This document shows positions 16,953 through 25,887 of a DNA stretch of 61,346 bases, piece by piece. The notes beneath the pieces are model-generated. The model saw only the letters and a program-made list of their open reading frames with translations. It was not told the origin of the DNA and searched no databases. Numbering within the stretch: position 1 is the stretch's first letter; each line of letters starts with the position of its first letter. The stretch is taken from positions 1 through 61,346 of the forward strand of contig CAMYMF010000011.1 in the NCBI GenBank assembly GCA_947259355.1, in the 5' to 3' direction. Both the position numbers and the translations under genes were made by a program. The stretch comes from an uncultured Nitrospirota bacterium (lineage in GTDB: Bacteria; CG2-30-53-67).

Positions 16953-19697
16953 CTAGACAGACGCGCGAGGGGGCGCCGCCGCCCATGGGGCGCGCGGGAC
17001 GATCTTGCCGTTCGTCAGCGAATAATGGTGCAGGCCGATCAGTCCGGCCATGTCGCTCTCGGAGAAAGCTTCCGGCGCATGGCGGCAGATGTGAATAATC
17101 GGCTTGCCGGCACATGCAAGATAGTCGTTGATCCACGACTCGAAGGTCACGATTTCCTGCATCCTGTCCGCATCGGCAAATTCATGGGCCACAGCGCAGA
17201 TGACAATGACTCCGTTCCACGAAGCCGTCTCTACTCGATCCAGCACTGCCGCCACCCTGCTATGGAGGTCTTTGTGGCGGCGGCTTTGCTCGGAGGCCAC
17301 CCCGTGCGCATCGGCATCGAAAACCAATTGCTCCCGCTGCATGAGGTGCTCCACATCCATGCCTTGCTCGCTCAAGGCTGTCCGGAGTCCATCGAACGCT
17401 TCGACGCCACCGAAGAATACGCAGACAAAGTGGCGTCTCAGATAGGTCCGACACAACGGGGTAATCTGGTGGATCAACTCCCGAGGATCACTTTGGAGCG
17501 CAACCACATGCCGTGACGGACAGCCGGCAAGGGCCGGGGGCAGGGTGAAAATGAAACGGGATCCCCTTCCTTTTTGGCTCTCGACCCAGATCCGGCCGCC
17601 GTAGTGCTCCACAATGGTCTTGACAATGGAAAGACCGAGACCGCTGCCCTGGTGCTTGCGGACCGCTGCATCCATGACGCGCCCGAATTTTGCAAAGAGC
17701 CTCACCTGGTCTTTCGCATCGATGCCGACACCCGAGTCTTGGACGACAAAACGGAGCAGCCCCGCTCCACACAGCAGCTCGCCGGCGATCGATATGGAGC
17801 CGCCGGGCGGCGTGTACTTGATCGCATTGTCGATGAGATTGGAGAAAACCTGCTTGATTCGTTCCGCGTCCATGTTGAGAATAGGCAGCGCCGGCGAGAA
17901 ATTCTCCGTCACACGGATCTGCTTCTCCCGCAGCTTTCTGTCGAAAGATTGGAGCACTTCTCGAACCACCGACCGCACATCGACATCCTCCGTGCGGAAA
18001 TCGATAAATCCCGCCTCCAATTTCGACAGATCGAGATAGTCATTGATGAGCGCATTCATCCGACGGCTTTCTTGCAGGATAATATCTAGGAATTCCCGAC
18101 GGGTCTCATAGGGCTCCTCTCCATAACGCCGCAACAGGTCCGCATAGCTGACGATGGCCGTCAGCGGCGTCCGTAGATCATGAACGGCAATGTCAATGAA
18201 CTCAGACTTGGCCCGGTTCAGTTCTTTCAGACGTTCATTGGAGAGGAGCAGGTCCGCGTTCGCCTCCTCCAACTCGCGAGTTTTTGCCGCCACGGTCTGC
18301 TCGAGCTTCACATTCAGCTCTTCGATGACACCGTAGGTTCGCGCATTGGCCATGCCCGCAGCCACTTGGCTGACCAGGTTCTCCAGCAGGCGTCGCTTGG
18401 TTTCAGTGATGGCGTCGCCAGAGCGGATGTTGTCGGCCGCCAGAACGCCCAGAAGCTCCTCTTTCCAGACGATGGGGGCCACCACATATTCCCGGGTACC
18501 GGTGATCTCATAGATCCTGCGTTCCAGCTCCGACGTTTTACCGTCTTGCACGCTGTCCGGCCGTACCACCCGCACCTGCCATTCCTGAAGGACACGGCGA
18601 GCGAGGGTTGATTTGCCGTTGAGGGGAACCATGAGCTGTGTCACGTGCCGCTGCAAGGTTTCATCGCCATAAACCCTCGCATCCTGGAGAAGGCCCCGCT
18701 CGGTATCTCTCAACAACACCAGGCACCGGTCAAATCCGAGCTGTTCCACGATGAGACGGAGAAGATCGTTGAGCAGCTCGTCCAGGCGGGGGGTCCCGTG
18801 GATCCGTTGGGTGATTTCATAGATAACGGTCAGCCCCTCGTGGGCCTCCCGCAGCGCTCCGTATTTGTTTTCGATTACCTGCAGCGACTCCTCCAGTGCG
18901 ACGGTCTGCTCGCGGTTGATCCTTGCGTTGCCTGCTTCCGTCACCCGAGAATCAAAGACCCTGCCCAAAAGGTATCCCAGCAACGGAACCCCGGCAGCCG
19001 TCCCCACCCCGAGGGCACCACCCGGCAGTTTGGGATAGAGCAGGGCCATGAGTGGCAGGGCGATCAGGAGCCCCAACATGGAGAAAAGTCTTTGCGGACG
19101 GTTCAGCCAAGTCACCTCGCAGACGCATGCATCCGCTCCAAGGGCCTGGCACTGAAGCTCGCGAGCGGTGCCTAGGGGCATGCCGAAGGCCCTTGAAATC
19201 CCCGCCGCCTGTCCCATGCGCGCTTCACAGCAGAGCCGATTGGCCTGATAACCGGGCTTCATCCGGATCCGGAAGGTGCACCGGTTCCTCTGCAGGCTGA
19301 GCAGCGTCCACTCGGCAGTCTTGTTGAAACGCGGCACAATCTCAACTGCTTTTCTTAGAATCAAACCGACATGGCCGAAGGCATAGAAGATATGGTAGAG
19401 GCTTCCCCAGGATTTGCGATGACCGGAAAACGTGCCGGCCCGAAAGGGTGCCCGGGGATCCCCCGTCCACGCAGCCAGTTCTTCCAGAAGGGCACAGTAA
19501 TAGGACCAGGAGACCCAGTTGTTCTCATCCCGGAGGTACGCCAGGGGCATACCGGTCCTTTGGATGAGGGTCTGCAATCCCTCTTCCCCATAGGTGTTTT
19601 CTACGAAGACAAGGATGGTGTTGAGCGCTCTGCAGTTGACCTCGCGCTTAATTTTCGATGGATGCGGCCTCGGCACGGATTGTGGGTCCAAGTTCAT
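16953..19697 (-). CDS. multidomain sensor histidine kinase with V4R-like, GAF and C-terminal MEDS-like domains
   Basis: About 914 residues. Order: a soluble N-terminal region with a V4R-like end (residues ~90-195, ..GADACVCEV); two close hydrophobic helices (~205-245); coiled coil; GAF (~290-450); coiled coil; HisKA with [20 protein letters not shown] (phospho-acceptor His ~506); HATPase with [24 protein letters not shown] and [18 protein letters not shown] (~610-720). The last ~180 residues look like a MEDS (DcmR-type sensory) domain: [19 protein letters not shown] at its start and [33 protein letters not shown] near its end. No receiver domain and no response regulator gene are nearby. ATG 19697 is preferred; an in-frame ATG at 19832 adds 45 residues that look non-coding and overlap a better frame. 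Confidence 0.85.
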   Translation of the reverse strand: MNLDPQSVPRPHPSKIKREVNCRALNTILVFVENTYGEEGLQTLIQRTGMPLAYLRDENNWVSWSYYCALLEELAAWTGDPRAPFRAGTFSGHRKSWGSLYHIFYAFGHVGLILRKAVEIVPRFNKTAEWTLLSLQRNRCTFRIRMKPGYQANRLCCEARMGQAAGISRAFGMPLGTARELQCQALGADACVCEVTWLNRPQRLFSMLGLLIALPLMALLYPKLPGGALGVGTAAGVPLLGYLLGRVFDSRVTEAGNARINREQTVALEESLQVIENKYGALREAHEGLTVIYEITQRIHGTPRLDELLNDLLRLIVEQLGFDRCLVLLRDTERGLLQDARVYGDETLQRHVTQLMVPLNGKSTLARRVLQEWQVRVVRPDSVQDGKTSELERRIYEITGTREYVVAPIVWKEELLGVLAADNIRSGDAITETKRRLLENLVSQVAAGMANARTYGVIEELNVKLEQTVAAKTRELEEANADLLLSNERLKELNRAKSEFIDIAVHDLRTPLTAIVSYADLLRRYGEEPYETRREFLDIILQESRRMNALINDYLDLSKLEAGFIDFRTEDVDVRSVVREVLQSFDRKLREKQIRVTENFSPALPILNMDAERIKQVFSNLIDNAIKYTPPGGSISIAGELLCGAGLLRFVVQDSGVGIDAKDQVRLFAKFGRVMDAAVRKHQGSGLGLSIVKTIVEHYGGRIWVESQKGRGSRFIFTLPPALAGCPSRHVVALQSDPRELIHQITPLCRTYLRRHFVCVFFGGVEAFDGLRTALSEQGMDVEHLMQREQLVFDADAHGVASEQSRRHKDLHSRVAAVLDRVETASWNGVIVICAVAHEFADADRMQEIVTFESWINDYLACAGKPIIHICRHAPEAFSESDMAGLIGLHHYSLTNGKIVPRAPWAAAPPRASV

Positions 19698-19887
19698 CGT
19701 CCATGTCCCGGGCTTCCGTGCGCCCCCCTTGTTGGCCGAAGCACGGCTCCAGAGGATCCAAGCGGTTGATGGCGGCACAGGCTGCAGAGACTGCCTGCAC
19801 GCAAATGAACTGCTCTGGGTGCAGGGCGGCACAGGTCATGATCAGCACCCGCTTATCGCTCCCAGCTAATGAAACAATTCTTGGCAT
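19648..19887 (-). CDS. small ORF overlapping the 5' end of the histidine kinase gene
   Basis: About 79 residues from ATG 19887, or 66 from GTG 19848, which has GGGAG 10 bases upstream. The middle is a plausible helical protein with three cysteines (VLIMTCAALHPEQFIC, then VQAVSAACAAINRLDP) and GC-rich third codon positions as in neighbouring genes. It ends 50 bases inside the histidine kinase gene. That would fit translational coupling. No family is recognised. The competing frame is the doubtful N-terminal extension of the kinase, which reads less like protein. Confidence 0.4.
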   Translation of the reverse strand: MPRIVSLAGSDKRVLIMTCAALHPEQFICVQAVSAACAAINRLDPLEPCFGQQGGRTEARDMDDELGPTIRAEAASIEN

Positions 19888-20019
19888 CATAGTACAAAAG
19901 ATACAGCGCATTCAAGCCGGAAATGCCCACGTCCGAAAAAGCTTTGCAAATCCGCGAGAGGGGAACCACAGCGCCGCCGCCCGCAGGCCCTTTGCCGAAA
20001 CGAAACCTGTCTGCCCAGC

Positions 20020-20048
20020 TTGATCTCTTGCCCCCTTTCTGGTATCTA
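20020..20048 (+). promoter_or_regulatory. sigma70-like promoter for groES
   Basis: TTGATC (20020-20025), a 17-base spacer, then TATCTA (20043-20048), 47 bases before the groES start. No CIRCE inverted repeat is visible. Confidence 0.45.
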
Positions 20049-20095
20049 TCTTCAGTGAACACAACCAAAGGGTAGTCGCTGGGGAGGAGGCAACC

Positions 20096-20410
20096 ATGAA
20101 ACTTCGTCCGTTAAATGATTGGGTTCTACTGCGCCCCTTGGCATCGGAGAAAGAAACGGCCGGCGGCATCGTCATCCCCGAATCGGCCCAGGAGAAACCG
20201 ACTCGGGGCGAAGTGCAGGCCGTCGGCCGGGGACGGGTCGAGAAAGAACGGGATGATCGGGGCCGTCCCACCGGAGAGAAGAAGTTCATTGAAACCGAAC
20301 TGAAGGCGGGCCAGACCGTTCTGTTCCGACGCTACGGTGCGGATGAGGTCGACGTGGGCGGCGAGAAGCTTCTGATGGTGCGGGAGGGAGACATCCTGGG
20401 AATCCTTTAA
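20096..20410 (+). CDS. groES: co-chaperonin GroES (solitary copy)
   Basis: 104-residue GroES: M-K-L-R-P-L-N-D-W-V-L-L-R-P start, TAGGIVIPESAQEKPTRGEV (mobile loop that contacts GroEL), VGRGRV, then KAGQTVLFRRYGADEVDVGG and a G-D-I-L-G-I-L end. A charged segment of about 20 residues (EKERDDRGRPTGEKKFIETE) between the roof strand and the KAGQTV strand is longer than usual. Total length is near the top of the family range. groEL does not follow; the next gene is proline dehydrogenase. It is therefore an unlinked or additional GroES copy. GGGAGGAGG lies before the ATG. Directly after its TAA begins a dispersed repeat. Confidence 0.93.
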   Translation: MKLRPLNDWVLLRPLASEKETAGGIVIPESAQEKPTRGEVQAVGRGRVEKERDDRGRPTGEKKFIETELKAGQTVLFRRYGADEVDVGGEKLLMVREGDILGIL

Positions 20411-20585
20411 CCCGGATATTGCATGAGTGATCGTAACGAGAGGCCGTAGAAGCAACATAGGCAAGGCGCAGAAATTTGTGGCCGTGGGCCTCGCGCCCTG
20501 TTCCACATTTTCCGCTGGACTGCCCATGGCAACCTGGCCCGCCCGGTAATCGTCCGGTAATAGATTCACGCGTGCAATCTCCGCT
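20411..20585. repeat. MITE-like dispersed repeat, copy 1 (groES-putA gap)
   Basis: Begins at the base after the groES TAA with CCCGGATATTGCATGAG, continuing GTGATCGTAACGAGAGGCCG and GGCAAGGCGCAGAA. The far end (about 20555-20580) has a diverged inverted copy, TAATAGATTCACGCGTGCAAT, matching the tolB-side and 37.3-kb copies. Size about 170 bases. No open frame is shared between copies. Confidence 0.7.
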
Positions 20586-20638
20586 CAGGCGCTCTCGCCT
20601 GGGAGGTGCCGTGACCGGCTTCGATGAGACGAGGAATC

Positions 20639-23587
20639 ATGCGCAACGCCGATACGTCTTTGCAGCAAAGGATCGAGGAGATCGGCCGCGAGATCTACGA
20701 GCAGATGTCGGGTGTTTCCCCCTCGGTCTTTGATCCCCAGTGGTGGAGCGGCCATCTACTTGAGTGGGCCATGAAGGACGAATCTTTCAAGGTCCAGATG
20801 TTCCGATTCATCGATGTGCTTCCCGTGTTGCCCGACAACCGGCAGGTCGGCAAGCTCCTGAGTGAATACTTTGAAGATACCGGTGAGGCCCTCCCGGAAG
20901 CGTTCCGGCGCACCGTGCGGGCCGCGTCGAAACCCCTGACATCACTGCTGGCGGCACCGGCGGTCCGCAAGAACATGGAATTTATGGCCCGCCGATTCAT
21001 CACCGGTACGGACCCCGCTGGCAGCCTCCCGGCACTGGAGAAACTGTGGCGCGAGGGCCTGGCCTTCACTGTCGATCTTCTGGGTGAAGCCACCCTGAGC
21101 GAGCAGGAGGCCGATGTCTACCGTGACCGCTGTCTGGACGCCATCGACACCCTGGCCGACTCGGTGGCGGCCTGGAAGGAAAATCCCCTGCTCGATGAAG
21201 ACGGCTTTGGACCTATCCCCCGGCTCAACCTGTCGATTAAACTCTCCGCCCTGTCGCCAGCCTTTGAGCCTGTTCGGTGGGACGCCAGTCTGCGGGAGAT
21301 GAAACGGCGACTCTACCCCATCCTGAGGAGGGCTGCAGGCGCTTCGGCTCTCGTCAATTTCGATCTCGAGCACTACGATCAGAAGGCGCTGACCTATGCC
21401 GTCTTCCGGGAGGTTTTGGAACAGGACGAGTTCCGCGACGGGCTACCGCTGGGCATGGTGGTACAGAGCTACCTGCAGGACGGGCCCTCGGATCTGGCCG
21501 CCCTGATCGAATGGGCTGAAGCCTTTCGACGCCGCATCGCCGTCCGATTGGTCAAGGGGGCCTACTGGGATTATGAGACGGTGGTCCGCAGGCAACGGGG
21601 CTGGCGGCTTCCCGTGTTCCTCCACAAGGAAGTCACGGACCTCAACTACGAGCGGCTCACCCGGGAGCTGCTGGCCCATGCTGACAAACTCGCCCCAGCC
21701 TTTGCCAGCCATAACGTTCGTACTCTCGCCCATGTCGCTGCCGTGGCGGAGGAGATGGGCCTCGACAAAAGGGATTTCGAATTCCAGATGCTCAACGGGA
21801 TGGCCGAGCCCATCCGCCACGCCCTGGTGGCTCTTGGTTTTCGCCTGCGAGTCTATACCCCCATCGGAGAGATGCTGCCGGGGATGGCCTATCTGGTGAG
21901 GCGGCTCCTGGAAAATACCTCCAATGAGTCTTTCCTTCGGAAGAACTTCGTCGAAGCCACACCCTTCGAAGAATTGATGGCGCCGCCGGTGCCGCCGGAG
22001 TCTCCGCCCGAGGCAGTGACGGAGAGCTTCCGCAACGAACCCCACGCGGATTTTTCGGACCGTTCGCTGCGGGAACAATTCCTCCGTGCCCTGCAACATG
22101 TCGAAGCCCGTCTGGGCGGAGCCTACCCCCTGATCATCGATGGCCAGGAAGTGACGACGCCGGAGCAGATTCTCTCCATCAACCCCGCAGCACCGGATGT
22201 CGTGGTGGGGCATGTTTCCACCGCTGAGGGCAAACATGCCGATCAGGCCGTGGCTGCCGCACGGATAGCGTGGGAAGCGTGGCGGCATGTCCCGACCGAG
22301 GCGCACGCGGACCATCTGTTCCGAGCGGCCAAGGCCATCGCGAAGCGACGGTTTGAATTCGCCGCCCTGCAGGTCTTCGAAGTGGGAAAGAACTGGCTCG
22401 AAGCCGATGCCGACGTCTGCGAAGCCATTGATTTCCTGAATTACTACGGCAGCGAAATGATACGACTGGGGGGCCGTCGCCGGCTGTCGGACTACCCCGG
22501 TGAACTGAATCTATACCACTACGTCCCGCGGGGGGTCGGCGTGGTGTTGTCTCCCTGGAACTTTCCTCTGGCCATTGCCGCAGGCATGACGGCGGCAGGT
22601 CTGGCGGCTGGAAACTGCATGATCCTCAAACCTTCCAGCAATTCGCCGGTCACTGCATCCTGGCTGGTGGAGACGCTTCGCGGCGCGGGCATCCCCGATG
22701 GCGTCATCCAGTTTCTGCCGGGAGCGGGGGCTGCCGTCGGCAATCGTCTCGTCTCCCATCCCGGCGTCGATGTCATTGCATTCACGGGATCCCGCGAAGT
22801 CGGTCTCGGCATCGTAAAACGGGCCGCCGAGACCCATGCCGGTCAGCGACACGTCAAACAGGTGATTGCCGAGATGGGTGGAAAGAACGCGGTCATTGTT
22901 GATGAGAGCGCCGATCTCGACGAAGCAGTGCGGGGGGTGGTGGCGTCGGCCTTCGGCTTTCAGGGGCAGAAGTGCTCGGCCTGTTCCCGAGCTATTGTCT
23001 TGCGCTCCGTGGCCGACACCTTCGTCCGCCGCCTGGTGGAAGCCACCCGGAGTCTCCAGATGGGCCCGCCCGCGGATCCGGCCAATCAACTGGGACCGGT
23101 GGTGGATGCACCCGCCAAAGAAAAGATCGAAGCCTACATAGAACTCGGCTCCGAAGAAGGAACTCCCGTCTTCATCGGCGAAGCGCCCGCATCGGGCTAT
23201 TATGTTCCCTGCGCAATCTTCTCCGACATCCGCCCATCCCACCGCCTCTTTCAAGAAGAGGTCTTCGGCCCGGTGCTCGCCGTTATCGAGGCGCGGGACC
23301 TGAGCGAGGCACTGAAACTGGCAAACGATTCGGAATACGGTTTGACGGGTGGGCTCTTTTCCAGGAGCCCCGCGGCAATCCGGCGAGTGCAGAGCGAATT
23401 TGACGTGGGGAATCTCTATATCAACCGGGGTATCACGGGCGCGCTCGTTGCACGGCAGCCTTTCGGCGGAGCCCACATGTCGGGCATCGGTTCGAAGGCC
23501 GGAGGGCCGGATTACCTGCAGCAATTCATGATCCCCAGGAGTATCAGTGAAAACACCCTGCGGCGCGGTTTTGCTCCGGCCGACTGA
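20639..23587 (+). CDS. putA: bifunctional proline dehydrogenase / L-glutamate gamma-semialdehyde dehydrogenase
   Basis: About 982 residues; oxidises proline to glutamate in two steps with FAD and NAD+. The N-terminal half (~120-440) is the PRODH barrel: NLSIKLSALSPAFEP, VNFDLEHYDQK, RRIAVRLVKGAYWDYETV, PAFASHNVRTLAHVAAVAEE and FEFQMLNGMAEPIRHAL. The C-terminal half (~500-960) is an aldehyde dehydrogenase: VLSPWNFPLAIAAGM, ITFTGS-like VIAFTGSREVG, VIAEMGGKNAVIVDESADL, FQGQKCSACSRAIV (catalytic Cys) and FGPVLAVIEARD. There is no N-terminal ribbon-helix-helix domain, so it should not repress its own promoter as enterobacterial PutA does. ATG 20639 is used; ATG 20624 is an alternative. Confidence 0.94.
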   Translation: MRNADTSLQQRIEEIGREIYEQMSGVSPSVFDPQWWSGHLLEWAMKDESFKVQMFRFIDVLPVLPDNRQVGKLLSEYFEDTGEALPEAFRRTVRAASKPLTSLLAAPAVRKNMEFMARRFITGTDPAGSLPALEKLWREGLAFTVDLLGEATLSEQEADVYRDRCLDAIDTLADSVAAWKENPLLDEDGFGPIPRLNLSIKLSALSPAFEPVRWDASLREMKRRLYPILRRAAGASALVNFDLEHYDQKALTYAVFREVLEQDEFRDGLPLGMVVQSYLQDGPSDLAALIEWAEAFRRRIAVRLVKGAYWDYETVVRRQRGWRLPVFLHKEVTDLNYERLTRELLAHADKLAPAFASHNVRTLAHVAAVAEEMGLDKRDFEFQMLNGMAEPIRHALVALGFRLRVYTPIGEMLPGMAYLVRRLLENTSNESFLRKNFVEATPFEELMAPPVPPESPPEAVTESFRNEPHADFSDRSLREQFLRALQHVEARLGGAYPLIIDGQEVTTPEQILSINPAAPDVVVGHVSTAEGKHADQAVAAARIAWEAWRHVPTEAHADHLFRAAKAIAKRRFEFAALQVFEVGKNWLEADADVCEAIDFLNYYGSEMIRLGGRRRLSDYPGELNLYHYVPRGVGVVLSPWNFPLAIAAGMTAAGLAAGNCMILKPSSNSPVTASWLVETLRGAGIPDGVIQFLPGAGAAVGNRLVSHPGVDVIAFTGSREVGLGIVKRAAETHAGQRHVKQVIAEMGGKNAVIVDESADLDEAVRGVVASAFGFQGQKCSACSRAIVLRSVADTFVRRLVEATRSLQMGPPADPANQLGPVVDAPAKEKIEAYIELGSEEGTPVFIGEAPASGYYVPCAIFSDIRPSHRLFQEEVFGPVLAVIEARDLSEALKLANDSEYGLTGGLFSRSPAAIRRVQSEFDVGNLYINRGITGALVARQPFGGAHMSGIGSKAGGPDYLQQFMIPRSISENTLRRGFAPAD

Positions 23588-23664
23588 CGGGGTATCGTCC
23601 GCCCGACTGTTTTGCGTGACGGCGACCGCGTGAAACCTCGCCTGAAACAACCGGGAAGGGTTGC

Positions 23665-24330
23665 ATGGACATTGACTGGAACACCATCGACACGGTCCTG
23701 CTCGACATGGATGGCACCCTGCTGGACCTTCACTTCGACAACTACTTCTGGCTGGAATTCGTCCCCGGAGAATACGCAACGGCCAACGGTCTGTCGCGCG
23801 AGCAGGCTGCGGCTGAACTGACGGCGCGGTACCGGGAGGAAGAGGGCACCCTGAACTGGACCGATCTTGACTTCTGGTCGCGGGAGCTGGGACTCGACAT
23901 TCCGACGCTCAAGGTGGAGGTGGAACACCTCATTCAAGTTCACCCCTATGTGGAGCCGTTCCTCGAGTTTCTCCGAGCGGCACGCAAGGGCGTCTACCTG
24001 GTGACGAATGCCCACGGCAAGACGCTGGACCTGAAGATGAAAAAGACCCGTCTCGGGCCCCATTTCCACGGCATCGTCTCTGCCCACGAGGTGGGCCTCC
24101 CCAAGGAGACGCCCCGATTCTGGGACGCGCTGCACGCCCACATTGACTTCGACAAGGCCCGCACGCTACTGGCCGAGGACAGTGAGGCCAACCTCCATTC
24201 CGCTCGCGAGGCGGGTATCGCCTATCTCGTCTTTGTCGCGCGCCCCAGCACACGGGAGCCTGTAAGAACGTCGGCCGTGTTTCCGTCGATCGTCTATTTC
24301 AAAGAGCTCATGCCGAACCCCATTCCATAA
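23665..24330 (+). CDS. yrfG: HAD hydrolase, YrfG-type purine nucleotidase
   Basis: 221 residues, closely patterned on E. coli YrfG (GMP/IMP nucleotidase). It has the HAD motif I V-L-L-D-M-D-G-T-L-L-D-L, then FDNYFWLEFVPGEYATANGLS, GTLNWTDLDFWSRELGLDI and motif II YLVTNAHGKTLDLKM. Later come SAHEVGLPKETPRFWDAL with the motif III Lys, and the LLAEDSEANLHSAREAGI loop. In that loop the usual F-I-D-D-S is L-A-E-D-S, so one acidic residue is substituted but acidity is retained. It starts 78 bases after putA and may be co-transcribed. Confidence 0.88.
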   Translation: MDIDWNTIDTVLLDMDGTLLDLHFDNYFWLEFVPGEYATANGLSREQAAAELTARYREEEGTLNWTDLDFWSRELGLDIPTLKVEVEHLIQVHPYVEPFLEFLRAARKGVYLVTNAHGKTLDLKMKKTRLGPHFHGIVSAHEVGLPKETPRFWDALHAHIDFDKARTLLAEDSEANLHSAREAGIAYLVFVARPSTREPVRTSAVFPSIVYFKELMPNPIP

Positions 24331-24404
24331 GTCCACACGGCCCCCCTCCCATGATAAAACGGACGCCCCCCTTTCCCCGCTCGGGAAGAATGGGACAAAA
24401 GGGG

Positions 24405-24433
24405 TTGTATTCGCATCGGAATTTTACTATCTT
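24405..24433 (+). promoter_or_regulatory. sigma70-like promoter for the PilZ gene
   Basis: TTGTAT (24405-24410), a 17-base spacer, TATCTT (24428-24433), 43 bases before the PilZ start codon, inside an otherwise unassigned 146-base gap. Confidence 0.4.
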
Positions 24434-24476
24434 GAAAAGATGGTAGCAGACATCAGCCGCTCACAGAGTCCACGTC

Positions 24477-24944
24477 ATGGGCAAAGTCAAGAGAAGCAGA
24501 ATGTTGAAAGAGAGGCGCGCTATCCCGCGCAGCTCGGCTGGCCTAAAGGCCTTTTACCGAGTCGTCAGCGGTGACACGGAACGAAAAACCAAGGAAGTCC
24601 CGGCCATGGTGATGAACTTGTCGGAGACGGGCTTCTGCCTGAACACGAATTTCACGGTTGTGGAAGACCTCCACGTGCTCACGAGCAGTTGGGGCCTGTC
24701 CGGCAATACGCTGGAAGTCCGCATTCCTTTTCCCGACAGAGCTGAAATTCGAATGAGTGGAACGGCCTGCTGGTACAATGTGGCCACGCCCAAAGACAGG
24801 TACAGTTACGTCATCGGCGTCTCGGTCACGAAAATGTCGCCGCGGGATTACGAGGCGTTGCAGGCCTATCTGCGAAGCCACCAGCCAGGGGGTCGGTCGA
24901 TGCGAGGGACGGGGTGGCTGGACCGCCTCTTCAGGCGATCCTAG
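24477..24944 (+). CDS. PilZ domain protein
   Basis: 155-residue single-domain protein. The c-di-GMP-binding signature is visible as E-R-R-A-I-P-R-S-S (RxxxR, residues ~12-18) and, after the first strands, MVMNLSETGFCLNT ([D/N]xSxxG with Asn in place of Asp). Beta-strand segments follow (LEVRIPFPDRAEIRMSGTACWY, YSYVIGVSVTKMS). It is probably a cytosolic c-di-GMP effector. No partner gene is next to it. It ends 13 bases from the convergent cpoB gene. The ATG has no clear ribosome site; a later in-frame ATG at 24501 is less likely because it would remove residues before the RxxxR motif. Confidence 0.85.
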   Translation: MGKVKRSRMLKERRAIPRSSAGLKAFYRVVSGDTERKTKEVPAMVMNLSETGFCLNTNFTVVEDLHVLTSSWGLSGNTLEVRIPFPDRAEIRMSGTACWYNVATPKDRYSYVIGVSVTKMSPRDYEALQAYLRSHQPGGRSMRGTGWLDRLFRRS

Positions 24945-24957
24945 CCATGGGCGATCT

Positions 24958-25803
24958 TTAATTGAGCTCGGCCAGTGTTTTCTTTGCCATCTTCGCTTCC
25001 TCTGAGCTGGGATACTGATCGACAAGCTTGCGGAGGAGCTGCCGGGCCGTGTTCTTGTCCTCCAAGCGCTGAAAGGCCAGCCCTTCTTTCAGGAGCGCCG
25101 CCGGAACCTTGTCCCCCTTGGGATACTTCTGCAGCACCTCCTCGAATTCGATGATCGCCTCTTCGTACTTCTTCTGGGCGTAATAACTCTCGCCGATCCA
25201 GTATTGGGCGTTGTCCGCCAAGTCACCGCTGGGGTGTTTCCGCACAAAATTGCGAAACAGCTTGATGGCCGTGGCGTATTTCTTCTGTTTCAGGGCATCC
25301 ATGGCCTGATCGTATTCCTGGCGGGGGCCCGAGGGCGCCGCCGGTGGCACCGCCGCCACCGATGGGGGAGCCGACGCCGTACCGGTGGCGGGCTCCGGGC
25401 CTTCCACGCCCGCCACGGCCGCCTCGCCCGTAACACGCCGCTCCAGTTCCAAAAGTCTCGCCTCCAGATACTGGATCCTTTCCTGCAGGTCCCGCACCTC
25501 CGCACCCAACCCCTCCTGTGCAAAGATGGGATTCTGTCGCGGCACGCCGCCCGAGAGCATGTCCTCCACACGGCCCGTGAGGCTCTGCAGCTGCTCCCGG
25601 ATAGTGGCCACCTCCGCGGCCGTATCGGCCGTCTGCTGCCGCACCCCCCGGGAGGTCACATCCCATTCCGCGGATTTCTCGAGAACGCTCTTCATCTGCC
25701 CTTCCAGGAAATTGATGCGGGCATCCTGGTCGAGGGCGGCACAGCCCCCCAGCGCCCCCAGGAGAGCCGCCGCAGCAACCCCTCTTGCAATTTTGCCAAG
25801 CAT
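24958..25803 (-). CDS. cpoB: Tol-Pal cell division coordinator CpoB/YbgF (lipoprotein form)
   Basis: Last gene of the tol-pal operon, 281 residues from ATG 25803, with GGAGG 8 bases upstream. The N-terminus is a lipoprotein signal ending L-G-G-C, whereas E. coli CpoB is a soluble periplasmic protein. A coiled-coil region (residues ~25-110; INFLEGQMKSVLEKS, VATIREQLQSLTGRVEDM, RDLQERIQYLEARLLELE) gives trimerisation. A Pro/Ala-rich linker follows. Then come the C-terminal TPR repeats (YDQAMDALKQKKYATAIKLF, DNAQYWIGESYYAQKKYEEA, AALLKEGLAFQRLEDK), typical of YbgF. It works with TolA and PBP1B to coordinate peptidoglycan synthesis with outer-membrane constriction in E. coli. Confidence 0.9.
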   Translation of the reverse strand: MLGKIARGVAAAALLGALGGCAALDQDARINFLEGQMKSVLEKSAEWDVTSRGVRQQTADTAAEVATIREQLQSLTGRVEDMLSGGVPRQNPIFAQEGLGAEVRDLQERIQYLEARLLELERRVTGEAAVAGVEGPEPATGTASAPPSVAAVPPAAPSGPRQEYDQAMDALKQKKYATAIKLFRNFVRKHPSGDLADNAQYWIGESYYAQKKYEEAIIEFEEVLQKYPKGDKVPAALLKEGLAFQRLEDKNTARQLLRKLVDQYPSSEEAKMAKKTLAELN

Positions 25804-25887
25804 ACCATCCGCCTCCATGAACCTAATGACGCCCTGAAACGCCCGCATCGATGAAATAGCCATGACCCCTCCAGCGGTTCTGCCTAT

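Noticed and set aside
19698-19832. 45-residue N-terminal extension of the histidine kinase
   Set aside because: Sequence is Ser/Pro/Cys-rich without structure, and the competing frame there has better codon character.
20096-20410. Heat-shock control of groES by CIRCE or sigma32
   Set aside because: No CIRCE inverted repeat upstream and the spacing does not fit a sigma32 promoter; only a sigma70-like site is visible.
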